A stretch of 64,000 nucleotides of DNA from Chryseobacterium vaccae (GTDB lineage: Bacteria > Bacteroidota > Bacteroidia > Flavobacteriales > Weeksellaceae): contig NZ_VSWH01000001.1 of the NCBI RefSeq assembly GCF_009602705.1, positions 1,240,001-1,304,000 of the forward strand. Reading direction: 5' to 3'. Made by a program: the position numbers and the translations under genes. The first letter of the stretch is position 1, and every line of letters starts with the position of its first letter. Below are positions 36,401-46,000 of the stretch, one piece after another. A model generated the notes under the pieces. That model did not search any database. It was not told the origin of the DNA and saw only the letters and a list, made by a program, of their open reading frames with translations.

Positions 36401-37221
36401 TTATTGATTGATTTATTGGCATCGTCAAACAATATTATGTGTTGTTTTCCAGGTAAAAAAAGATGTTGATAATCATCCAATAATGACACTCCTGAACTTT
36501 GGATAACGATTGGAACATAATTATCCCTTGAAAGTTCCTCTAAGATTTTGACTGCCAATTTAGATTTGCCGACACCTGCTCCACCTGACAATAATAAAAT
36601 ATCGTATTTCTTTAAAGCCTCAATACTATTTTTAAGTTCCTCTTCTCTACCAATAAATTTATTGGTAAGTGATGGCTGTATGCCTTTTCCTGTTTTCAAA
36701 AGGAATTGTTCAAGTGTATAGATGTCCCCTTTTACAACTTGAATGTTGAGATACTCGTCAGCTAATTTAGGAATATCAAATATGAGGAATGGCAGATTCT
36801 GAATATTTAAAACCTCGAACTTTGTGCTTGGATTATATGATTTTACTTTAATATTTAATAGGTTATGTTCTTCTGCACTTATTTTTTCATTACAAGCTAA
36901 TATGACTTTTTCTATTTTCTCTTTTTCTATTGTCGTTATATCTTCCTTAAAACAATGATCCACATCTTTTGAAAGTTTATCAAAAAAGGATTTTGATTCT
37001 CCTAATCTTTCCTTAGTAGTGCATTCAACAAAAATATATTTATCTTCATTTACAAAAAAGGAATCAGGTGTCCCTTTACTTGTTTTCTCTTTTCCAACAA
37101 CAGCACCAGGAGCACCAATAAATTTATTCCCTTGTAAGTATAATAAATGATTTACTAAGGTTTGAAAACTTGCTTGGTTGATTGCCTTTAATGCATTCTC
37201 TATTTGAGTTATAGTATTCAT
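33442..37221 (-). CDS. STAND NTPase with N-terminal nuclease-like domain (candidate antiphage sensor, Avs-like architecture)
   Basis: 1259 residues in three parts. Residues about 1-130: a restriction-endonuclease-like region with GKEKTSKGTPDSFFV and YIFVECTTKE (Asp and Glu as in PD-(D/E)xK, but ExT-T-K instead of ExK). Residues about 190-400: an nSTAND-type P-loop NTPase with FIGREEEL, Walker A SGGAGVGKSKLA, Walker B HIILFDDAN and sensor KVIITTRD. Residues about 400-1259: long helical repeat-like sequence without recognisable family, as expected for a target-sensing region. Effector-STAND-sensor order is that of Avs proteins and other STAND defence proteins, which recognise phage proteins and activate a nuclease. 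It lies beside recombinases and a second nuclease-like gene. The family assignment is inference. Confidence 0.72.
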   Translation of the reverse strand: MNTITQIENALKAINQASFQTLVNHLLYLQGNKFIGAPGAVVGKEKTSKGTPDSFFVNEDKYIFVECTTKERLGESKSFFDKLSKDVDHCFKEDITTIEKEKIEKVILACNEKISAEEHNLLNIKVKSYNPSTKFEVLNIQNLPFLIFDIPKLADEYLNIQVVKGDIYTLEQFLLKTGKGIQPSLTNKFIGREEELKNSIEALKKYDILLLSGGAGVGKSKLAVKILEELSRDNYVPIVIQSSGVSLLDDYQHLFLPGKQHIILFDDANKSINNLNYLLNKIEASQSYSAKVIITTRDYVKKQVSVTLDSYLYKEFNIPEFKDEEIREIILAALPNLKYHSDIKRKIVDLAKGNARVALMATSSVTPDSETNYLNSPVLLYEKYFKKISEEIGIFNNPIILKSLAIVSFFGVLDRNNEELKIILSNKFNIDWNELWTAIMELHNNEILDVYSNEIVKVSDQVLATYTFYKCFIDNKSSVINYAEWIATFIEKLSNRIRTTLIDVNNTFVYYHVRDLVLLHLNEVIKQIKTDEELYAFYNLFWFYKGRDCLLYLKKWIENLPQEEYIETLKFSYVHNDHTRATKHFELLKGFWSHPNELFKPSLELTLALLNKQPSRLSEILKFIHDDFKYTLEDREQGYLRQNMLLDMLLDDNLINAQKTFANGIFLNLSEALLGWHYDEFRSAKGHAFTIYNFDLYKSDELMKLRDRILNQFYHLFEIENEQVQKALHQIIYPGGDIDKSIYVDELPIYQKLISEKLDNKQYAHCKFVSVLAKHLTEAGAVYPESWNEFIESDIRKLSKFLKPDWEYREGKSIQESEKEKRQEFDVFVKATDWQSLEKFLLNINALYKQQKDNNGWHIESAVTDIYISIARKSKSEFENALKLFFSGRVLFPLRTTIINIALVELIMTGKELLDIMNDYEFQGKPYWESVLIVMLPEEQVNEVFFKLFINTFLKPDEYIYIHRMLDYLKYGPLFEEYKKENSEFENHNIITYLTSIILTKTRKTIRDFGIDFCADCSSYFIKHPELLKDAYWAQYEIDSHFDYEGRELKALLDLDKNFINDSLKNGKIGLGYSSNLRLEKINTSTLWEYEEYEELIEDLLLTALANEQYTFIVEEDIYSLFSFRDVNEDRTEKVKSLIIKLTQKHSKNEKIVLMLIEVVYHNFNGWFVECFREFLLINKEVTLTRKINFGRSESWSGSRVPLIQKKIEFYQDILKMINALPNILDYSEHIDYFEQKIGWKKKEIEDEQRKDFMEEFYY

Positions 37222-37410
37222 GAGCTAATAAGTCTATACTAGCAAATATATTAAAAACAAGATTTAGAAAAATTATAATGAAATGAGGACCTATATTGCA
37301 GGTTGTCATTAATATAAAACTCAACAGGATTCAAACCAAATCAAATCACCATAGAATGTTAATTATCAACCAACTACACCTAAAATAGTTTCTATATCCG
37401 TAAAAAAAGA

Positions 37411-37480
37411 GTTTGAATAGCGTCCTGTCAAGTTCACAAGACGGGGATTAAAATTTTTCAAATTTTGATCCCCTCTTTTT
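37411..37480 (+). other. tRNA-3'-end-like sequence followed by a terminator
   Basis: GTTTGAAT (37411), then CCTGTCAAGTTCACAAG (37424-37440), parallels the T-loop, T-stem and acceptor end of tRNA-Arg (GTTTGAAT, CCTGTCGAGGTCACAA) with a 5-bp insertion between. A 14-bp stem (37443-37456 with 37460-37473) and a T-run follow. No tRNA body is present upstream. At 37322-37337 a reversed copy of the T-arm (AACAGGATTCAAACC) also occurs. The hairpin overlaps the end of the recombinase fragment. Interpreted as an attachment-site scar. Confidence 0.45.
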
Positions 37481-38132
37481 TTCCTCCTATTTCCCTCTTA
37501 ATCAAAAAGATATATTTAGCAAAGCTATTGATTTTAGCGGTTCGAAAAACTGTTCCATCGAAAACTAACTTTTCAGGAAATATCGAACCGACAATTGCCC
37601 GCTTATCTATAAGATTTGCACTTTTATAGCGATCAGCAATATTTGTAACAGCGTTAAGGGCTAATGCCAACTTCTTCTCAATTTCATTTTCAGGATTAGA
37701 TTTCATTGCGAGAAGTTTCTCTTCTAATTCCTCCAACTCTTTTTTATATCTATTCTTAATATCCCTAAAATCATCTTCATCAATTTTGTCTGCAAGAAAC
37801 ATATCTCTTGCTCTAGAAATTCTTTCCTTAAGAGCTTTAATTCTGTCCGTAACATTGTTCCTTTCATCCGCTACACTAGTTGATACATTATTAAAATTAT
37901 TAAGGATAATTGTATTAAGAACTTTGCGAATGCCAGGCTGAAACTCATACTTTGAAAGTTCATTAACAAACAATTCGTTTACAATTTCAGAATTATGCCT
38001 AAAACCACATGCAGAGCTACAATGATAGTAGTAATAATGCTTCTTTCTTCCTTTAGAACCACTTGCTGTCAGATTATTACCACACTTGGGGCATAGTAAT
38101 AATCCTCGAAGTGGATACCTTTCGTCCTTAAT
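37458..38132 (-). pseudogene. truncated serine recombinase (C-terminal half only)
   Basis: Continuous frame from just after a stop at 38133-38135 to 37458. It encodes PLRGLLLCPKCGNNLTASGS and YHCSSACGFRHNS, a zinc ribbon like that of the intact recombinase, then a coiled coil (RIKALKERISRARDMFLADK) and the C-terminal SIFPEKLVFDGTVFRTAKIN. The catalytic resolvase domain and recombinase domain are absent, so it cannot be active. It is more diverged from the 29.5-kb enzyme than the 18.9-kb fragment is, so it marks a different element. The HTH gene pair abuts its truncated end. Confidence 0.85.
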
Positions 38133-38468
38133 TTAAACTAAAAATATCTTTCTCCATTTTGTCACCGTGTTCCGGCTTAGCTTAAAATGGTTTGCTAACT
38201 GGCTATTATTCAATTGATATTTTTTCTGATAATCTAAAATTTGCAGAATATCAGATTTCTTATAAGAGTGCTGTTTTTGGTTAAATTGTTCAGATTCTTT
38301 GTCCAAATTCCCAAAAATCTTCTGGTTAAGACTGAGGATATCGACGGCAGATAAACATTTTTTATCGAGCAGCGGTAAGCATTCCTCTATTTTATCCGGA
38401 AATTTCTGATGTAGGATATCTCTATAAATGGTTTTGTAATCGGGACTGGTATTTGGATTATATTTCAT
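38133..38468 (-). CDS. small helix-turn-helix protein, transposase-like
   Basis: 111 residues. The C-terminal half holds an HTH, YQLNNSQLANHFKLSRNTVTKW, followed by RKIF, resembling the helper/DNA-binding ORF of IS-type transposases. It overlaps the upstream gene by 11 bp, so the two are translationally coupled. No DDE domain exists in either gene. Such orphan pairs recur in Chryseobacterium-type genomes, often annotated as transposase; a real mobilising function is not established. Its stop codon is in frame with the adjoining recombinase fragment. Confidence 0.7.
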   Translation of the reverse strand: MKYNPNTSPDYKTIYRDILHQKFPDKIEECLPLLDKKCLSAVDILSLNQKIFGNLDKESEQFNQKQHSYKKSDILQILDYQKKYQLNNSQLANHFKLSRNTVTKWRKIFLV

Positions 38469-38886
38469 TTTTCTTGTATTTGATTATCCATTTGTATAAT
38501 GTTGTTTTAGGGATCCTGTATTTTATTATTACCTCGTCCTTTGTCATTTTATTGGTCACAATCAGTTCCAATATAAAATCTATAATTTCTTTGGTATAGA
38601 CGTTTTTTCGGAATTGTGGGAGTGAAGATTTCTTAGTTTTTGTATTATTTGCTACCGTTGATGGTGCATATAAGATGATATGCTGGGAATATATTCTGAA
38701 AAAATCATATTCCAAAAGCTTGCTCCACTTTAACAGAATTTCAGTGTTGATACTTTTAGCCTTATACATTTCTTCGATCTCTTTTTCCTGACATTTCAAA
38801 AAATTGCAGATACGGGATACTTCTATCCCGCTTTCTGCAACCCTATCATTTATCATTTGTCCTATGTGAATATTTTTGAATATCAT
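38458..38886 (-). CDS. small helix-turn-helix protein, transposase-like (partner)
   Basis: 142 residues. The N-terminal part (IHIGQMINDRVAESGIEVSR, ICNFLKCQEKEIEEMY) resembles an XRE-like helical bundle, and the C-terminus has a second HTH (MTKDEVIIKYRIPKTTLYKW). LEYDFFRIYSQHIILYAPS between them is a block I associate with a multicopy flavobacterial family labelled transposase. It lacks catalytic residues. It overlaps the downstream HTH gene and forms one unit with it. Confidence 0.7.
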   Translation of the reverse strand: MIFKNIHIGQMINDRVAESGIEVSRICNFLKCQEKEIEEMYKAKSINTEILLKWSKLLEYDFFRIYSQHIILYAPSTVANNTKTKKSSLPQFRKNVYTKEIIDFILELIVTNKMTKDEVIIKYRIPKTTLYKWIIKYKKNEI

Positions 38887-38974
38887 TTTTATTTTTTTTC
38901 TCTTGATACTAATTTCAGAACAAAGGCAAACAGCAGGGTGTTTACCTTTTATTCAGAAAATCAACAAATCTGTT

Positions 38975-39730
38975 TTATCTCGTGGTATATCCACCGTTTG
39001 CAAAGATGGTCTGCCCAGTGATCCACCAACCATCAGTTACCAGAAATTCTACGAGAGGAGCAATGTATTTAATATCTGTAAGCCCTCCTAAAGCAGATGC
39101 TGATTTATGATAAGCTACCGCATCATCACTTTCCTGACCATAGAAAAACGGTGTATCCATAGGCCCGGGAGCAACTGCAGTTACAGAAATACCACGGTTT
39201 CCGAATTCTTTAGAAGCAGCTCTGGTAAAGTGCTCTACCGGGGCTTTCATGCCTTCATAAGTAGAATAAAGACCTGTATACGCAGCAAGCAAAGAAGTTA
39301 CAATCGTACAGATTTTTCCGTTGTCATTCAATTTTTTACCCGCTTCCTGAATAAAGAAGTATGCGACTTTAGAATTAATGTCACTCATGCTGTCATATTC
39401 AGCTTCTGTGGTATCTATAAATGGTTTTTTTAGTACTTTTCCTACAGTGTTAATTGCAATATCAATACCTCCGAACCTGTCAACGGCTGCATCAAACAGC
39501 TTCGTAACATTTTCTACTTTGATAAGATCGGCCTGTACCAAAATTGCTTCGGCCCCTAATGATAAAACAGCAACTAAGGTTTCTTCTGCTTCTGCTTTTG
39601 TACTTTCGCTGTTGTAGTGAATAACAAGCTTCGATCCTTTTGCCGCAAGATTACGGCTTAACAATCCACCAAGGTTTTTACCTCCTCCGGCGATTAATAC
39701 TACTTTTCCATTTACATTGTGTGTTGTCAT
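38975..39730 (-). CDS. short-chain dehydrogenase/reductase (SDR)
   Basis: 251 residues with the classical SDR pattern: the nucleotide site VLIAGGGKNLGGLLSRNL (GGGxxxG), DIAINTVGKV (NAG-like, here NTVG), catalytic Ser in CTIVTSLLAAYTGLYSTYEGMK. The usual YxxxK is represented by YSTYEGMK, with Y and K in the expected spacing (Y-E-G-M-K), then APGPMDTPFF. It is a soluble NAD(P)(H) oxidoreductase. Its promoter lacks the tandem operator found in the island to the left, so it is probably not part of that regulon. Confidence 0.92.
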   Translation of the reverse strand: MTTHNVNGKVVLIAGGGKNLGGLLSRNLAAKGSKLVIHYNSESTKAEAEETLVAVLSLGAEAILVQADLIKVENVTKLFDAAVDRFGGIDIAINTVGKVLKKPFIDTTEAEYDSMSDINSKVAYFFIQEAGKKLNDNGKICTIVTSLLAAYTGLYSTYEGMKAPVEHFTRAASKEFGNRGISVTAVAPGPMDTPFFYGQESDDAVAYHKSASALGGLTDIKYIAPLVEFLVTDGWWITGQTIFANGGYTTR

Positions 39731-39774
39731 AAAATTTTATTTTAAAAATTGTTTTTTTTGGCATTTGATTTAAT

Positions 39775-39950
39775 GCCATGCTGAGCTGTCGAGGTATGTT
39801 GAGATCCTTTCATTAAGTCCCGAACCACGTTCAGGATAACATTGTAATGTCATGTTGAGCATTGACTGAAGGTCAACGAACGTAGTTCTGAAGTGAAGTC
39901 GAAACATCTTCTTTATTATAGCCCCATCGTTCCCCAGGATGACAGTAGTT
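39775..39950. repeat. REP-like intergenic repeat (copy 1)
   Basis: Contains the two recurring words of this window's gaps, GAGATCCTTT with CAGGAT, and TGTCATGTTGAGC followed by GAAACATCTT. The copy is partly degenerate. It separates the SDR gene from the exoprotein run. Confidence 0.6.
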
Positions 39951-39961
39951 TGTTTTTTTTA

Positions 39962-39994
39962 AAACCTAACAGGTTTAAGAAACCTGTTAGGTTT
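39962..39994 (-). terminator. terminator of the 2499-aa exoprotein gene
   Basis: A perfect 15-bp stem (39962-39976 with 39980-39994) with loop AAG, starting 8 bp after the stop codon. The T-run on the minus strand supports termination of that gene. Confidence 0.85.
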
Positions 39995-40002
39995 GTTAAT
40001 GA

Positions 40003-43000
40003 TTAATCAGGGCAGGTCTGTGTAGTGATACAATGCCAAGCCATAGAAGGCTCACCTTCTTTCTGCGTGTACATCTTCATACATTTGTTGGTAGTATCGT
40101 ACACCATCATCCCTTCTACAAAGTTGGCTGGTGCAATCCCTACAGGATTACCTCCGCTAAAGGCTACTTTATTAGGTACAAAACCTTTGGTTTTCGCTTC
40201 TAATGCTATCCAGCCTCCTTTTCTTACCATTGGCCAGTTATCAGCATTCACTCCAGCTCTATTGAGAGCAGTAATACCTACTTTGGTGTCTAATGCAGTA
40301 CCGGCTGTAATACCAGGTTTGTAACAATATGGTGGAGTACAGTTTGAAACTGATGCATTTGCAGAACTTCCTATAGCCTGTCCTGTTCCTGCAATCGTAG
40401 GTATCCCCATTGTTGTTACGGTATTGCCTACCGTATTACCCAGGTTTTGAATAACAGGACCTGCTGTTCCGGTATACCCTCCTCCTGTATTACCTCCCGG
40501 CATAGAAGAGTTCACAAGATTAGCCATAGTAAAGCCTCCTGCACCTTCTATAGCATCAGGACAGCCGTCTCCGTCAGAATCAAGATCTAAATAATTAGGA
40601 ATGCCGTCTCCATCGGTATCACAGGTTTTGCGTCCGAATAAACCATAGCCAACAGCGTCATTTGTTCCAAAGTTATTACTGGTGAGTGTAACAGAAGTAA
40701 CCAGATTATTTCCTACCCCTCTAAGAAGAAGCCATTGATCATTCACTGAGCCTATTGAAGAAATAGCTCCCGTTACAGGATCATAGTTCATTACAGCAGA
40801 AGAAAGACTCGCCATATAATTGGTTGTCAAGTCTTTTATCATCCAGCCATTTACATCTCCACCGTTAATCTTTAAAGAATAGGTGGCTGATGCAGCTCCA
40901 TTGGAAAGACCATCCAGATCCTCTATGTAAAATGCAAGTTCATTGGCCGGAACTCCCGGTGAAAAACTATACGTTAAACTTACAGAGTTATTGGTATGGG
41001 ATTTAAAGATCCTTTGGGTAGCTCCATTAGTGTCTACATAGAAATTATTCAGGTTATCATTAAAGTTAGCGGCTGACTGTAAGCCTGTAGTTGGAGCAGT
41101 AACAGTAAGGTTAGACGCTGTATTCCCCTTCCATGTACCGCTTACGTTCTGTGCATAATATCCGCCACAGTTTTCAATCAGATTGGGGATACCATCATTG
41201 TCATTATCTAGATCGATAATGTCTGGCTTTCCATCATTATCAGTATCGATACATGCATTCACATATGAACTCTGAGAATATCCTATCCCCTGCCCTCCAT
41301 TGGCTATCACAGGTATTCCGTTAGCGCCTACTGTATTGCCAAGGTTTTGTGAAACCGGTGAAGCAGATGTTCCTGTATAGTCTGCACCCGAATTACCACC
41401 CGGCATAGCTGAATTTACAAGATTAGCTGTAGTAAAGCCTCCTGTTCCTTCTATAGCATCAGGGCAGCCGTCTCCGTCAGAATCAAGGTCTAAATAATTA
41501 GGAATGCCATCTCCATCAGTATTACAATATACCCTAATTGCAAATACTACACCTTGTTGTGATCCTGATACAGGCTTGAAAGACAGAGTCGTGTTTATTG
41601 TAACACTTTGCCCTTTTGTTGAGAATGCAGGGAAATTATTGGTATCTTCTGTAGCAAAATAAGTAACAGTATTTGTACCGGCCCCTGTTGTACTACTTGA
41701 GGTACCAGAACCAAATTTTTCTATTTGCTGGAATACACTTCCTGTTGTAGTAACAATTAATTTTTCCTGATCACTATTCTTAGTTGATTCTGCATCAAAT
41801 ACAGCAACTTCTATTGGATAAGCTAAAGGCTGACCACTTAATGCATTTATTGCACTAATTGTAACATCAAAGCTTTGACTACCTTTATCTACTGCCGAAG
41901 TGTATAATGCTTCATTCTTATTATTCTCATTGAGGTTTTTGCTAAGTATTCCAGATATAGATCCTCCCCAGGTAATAGCAGACAAATCAGTTCCCACAAG
42001 TGGTTGTGTAGAAGCTGGTGAAGTTGATTTTTGATAGTTTGATATTGTCGCAGTATATTGTATCCCTTTATAGGTAAAATTAGTCGTTGTACCATTAGCG
42101 ATTGGGCTATTTGGCCAATTAAAAAAGACATATTGCCCAGGTTTTGTAACACTGGTACTTTGTGTGGTCATATTAGCCGAATTCTGATCACAGTACATTT
42201 CATCTGTATCTAGTATGCCATCATTATCACTGTCCTGATCACACATATCAGCAACTCCGTCACCATCTGTGTCTGTACCGTAACAAGGGTCCACTGCAAA
42301 TGTGATAAATTTCCCATCTGCTACATTTTGGTTAAATACCCATTTTGCTATTGCATTCGATGTAGGGTTTACTTTTATAACGTTTGTAGTAAAAGCAGCA
42401 TCATCCGCTATCAGCATTATCACTTTACCTGATGTGGTAACAAATGTTCCACTGTTATAGGCTGTAAGATCTGCCTCAATGAATAAAGAACCGGCATCAG
42501 CATCTTTTTCCTGTGCCATCCAAACTCTCTGGATTCTCTTATAGGTATTTGTACCTACTGTAACATCCACAGGTGCGGTAGTCACATTGTTGTTATCTCC
42601 TAATAAGAAGTAAGTTTTATCGCTGGTAAAGCCTGTACGTGCTGCATTTAAGTTCGGATTTACAAAATCATTAGTGGTAGCCACTGTAAGGATTGTTCCT
42701 GCATTGACCGATTTAGAAACCTTTTGCTCAAAAAGACCGATGTCTTCTCTTGCTACACCAAATACGTTGTTGTTGAAAACTGTATTAGTTCCTCCGTTCC
42801 AGACCATATTGCCGCCAGCATCCAGGTAATGGTCTGTATTTACACGACCCATTGTAATACCGTATTTAATAGCCAGATAAGAATCTACTCTTCTGCGTTC
42901 AGTTGCTGTTATATTACCGGCTCCATAGATGATGGTTTCTCCAAGATGACCTATAAATCCACGGTTATCACTGCTTGTACTTAACGAAAATCGGGAATCA

Positions 43001-46000
43001 CCAAACAAATGTCCACCGTTCAGATTTCGTATTCCTGTACCTGCATGATTTGTCGTTCCAAAGTTTGCTGCACCGTTAAGAGCTCTTGTTGTTGAATTAG
43101 CGGTAAACGTATGATACATAATACTAGGAATCGTAGTAGAAAAGGCTCCTGCAGGAGTAAATACGCCTGTATCAGTGCTTCCACCTGTGTTGGAAAGTCT
43201 TTCTATTCCGTTATCCATTTGAATGGCTAAACCATCCCATCTGCGTAAACCTCCTTCCAGAACAGCATTGTCTACTGCCGATCTGAAGATACTTGGCCAC
43301 TGTCCTCCGCTTGTCATGCCTTCCTTCGTAAATGTAAATACATCATAAGAATCAGCTGAAAAGGTTCTTACCGTATAATTACCCAGCGACTGTGTTCCTG
43401 CTGTGAAATTAATACCCGGGTTAAAGTTGAAGTAAGTGGAAGTACCGGTTACATACTTCGGTAAAGGATTGGTTCCCAGCTGTGCAACGGTAGTTCCGCT
43501 CCATACATCTTTCCAGGTAGTTACATCTGTTGCTGGGCCTGTGTTTGCAGCATCCACATCAGCTCTGTACCAATAAGAAAGACTGTTGGTAACCCCTCCC
43601 GGTGCATGCCCGAAACCTGCAAAGGTGAAGTATTGCCCGTCTGTTAAAGTTACATTGGCAGTGTTGTAAACCACACCATTCACGGTAACTTCCGCAGTCA
43701 TTGGTGTGAAAGTGTTGCCACCTGCAAAAGTTTGATCCGAAGACTGTACCAGATACAGGTTTTTAATTCCTTTTGGCCATGCTACCGTAACTGTTCCTAC
43801 AGTTCCTGTATTCTGTACCTTCCAGATAGATTCAAAACGGAAGTTGGTTGCTCCATTAGAACCTGCTGTATAAGATAATGGTATAGCAAGCTTTTTCTCC
43901 AGACCGTTATCTCCCCAAACCAGGTATTGCTTGTTATTAAGAGAGCTGGTGTTTGCGTCATTGGTATTGGCTAAACCTGTAGTGGAGATCAGTACCTGAT
44001 TTCCAACATTTACAGAGTTACTTTGTTTTTGGTTTATGGCTCCATTAATGTCATCATGAACTATACCGGCAATATTAGAAACATATCCTGCATTGGTCGT
44101 TAAATTATAAACGCTAACATTGTCTGGGTTTATATAGTCATGAGAAAGAGTAGTACCATATTTTAAAGCCAAATAAGTATCTACCTTTTGTTTTTCCAGT
44201 GTATTCAATATGTTTTTATACCAAATTACCTCTTGGATATCTCCATTAAAAAATCCTAAGCCATTAGCAAAGCCAATCTTTAAATAAGGTCCTGCGACAC
44301 TACTTCTTTTATTTTGCCCTGTAATGGTTGCTTCGCTACCATTTAGTCCCAGTATTAAATTGTCTGTTCCTGTTGCCGTTCCATCACCAGGATATGGATG
44401 AGCAAAATAAATAGATGTTTCATTTAATTTAGCTAGTAGTGAAGTTACAGTTTGATTGATTCCATTAGAAAATCTATAAAAATTAGGACTAAGACCAGAT
44501 CCATTTACATTAGCATTTAAACCTGGCTCGTGACCTGTATTTATCTCATTATCTAAACCGGTAATTTGTCCATTAGTAGCTCCGGTTGCTCTTGCTACTC
44601 CATAAATGGAAAGCGGCATATAAGAAACACCATCATTATTAAAATTTCCGAAAACAGGATTTATTTGAGCATTATAGTTTGTTGAATAATTTGGATCAAG
44701 AAAATTATAATACTTGGTTGTAGAATACCCTGTTGTCCAGGTATTAAAGTTATGCTGTTGGTTTCCTGGGTTGGTGGTTACACCGTTAGTACTTGTAAGA
44801 TCTAATTTGTTAATCGATGCGTCTATCCATTGTGTTGAACTTACATTTTCAGACTTATACCACACCCCAGGAAAGGTAGCAATACCCCCCGGATTATTAG
44901 CAAGTCCTGCCAAAGTAAAATACTGTCCGTTTCCTAATGTAACAGTAGCAGTGTTGTACACCACGCCGTTCACGGTAACTTCCGTTGCCATTGATGTAAA
45001 GGTATCTGTTCCGTCAAAAGCCGCATCAGTAGACTGTACAACATATAAATTGTTCACACCTTTAGGCCACGCAACGGTTACTGTTCCTACAGATCCTGTA
45101 TTTTGGGCCTTCCAAATTGATTCGAAGCGGTAATTAACATCTCCGTTAGCACCACCTGTATAGGCCAAAGGTGTTGTAAGAGTCTGCTTTAAACCATTAT
45201 CACCTACCAGAAGGAATTGCCCATCGCTCAACGTATTGGTGTTCGCTGCATTGGTATTCGCCAAAGAATTTCCTGCACCGATAATCAATTTCTGATCAGT
45301 GTTAACACTCTTGGATTGTTTTTGATTTAATGCAGATACATCTTCTCTTCCAATCCCGATAATATTATTATAATAAGCACTATTATTAGTTCCATTCCAG
45401 ATTACATTTCCTGTTGCACTTAAATAATTTCTATTCTGTGTACTGCTTAAGGTCTGCCCATATTTAACAGCTAAATAAGATTCCACTTTTGTTACCTCAT
45501 CATCCGTAAGTTTATTCGGGAAGATGATTACTTCATTCTGCTGCCCGTTCAATCTTGCATAATCGCTGTCTCCCCCTACTCTTAAATCATTTCTTGTAGC
45601 ATCAAGCAATACATTCTGAATATTGGTATTGAAAACCTGATGATTTCCTCTGAGTGATAATAACACTGAATTATTACCCGCAACTCCGGCTCCGTTTTCC
45701 CAGGTACCACCACCGATATAATGTCCGGTAGTAGATCCTGTGCTTATTGCATCGTATTCACCAATTACGGGATACAGCAATAAATTATTGGTTCCCGAAA
45801 AACTGTAAAGTCCCGGATCATCAGACGCCGGCCCAAAACCTAACATCATTGCAATACCCGCAATGTTACCTGCCGAAAACAATGCACCCTTGCTGCGATC
45901 CAGAATATTAACATTTCCGTTTGTAGAAGGCTGGTACAACAGAATATCGTTTGAGCCGTCGAAAGTGACAGTCGGATTAAAGTTCGTTAATGTTGTACTG

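Noticed and set aside
44714..45133. Long plus-strand open frames opposite the exoprotein genes
   Set aside because: They mirror Gly/Thr/Asn-rich codons on the coding strand, lack starts with signals, and the minus-strand proteins have clear domains and signal peptides.
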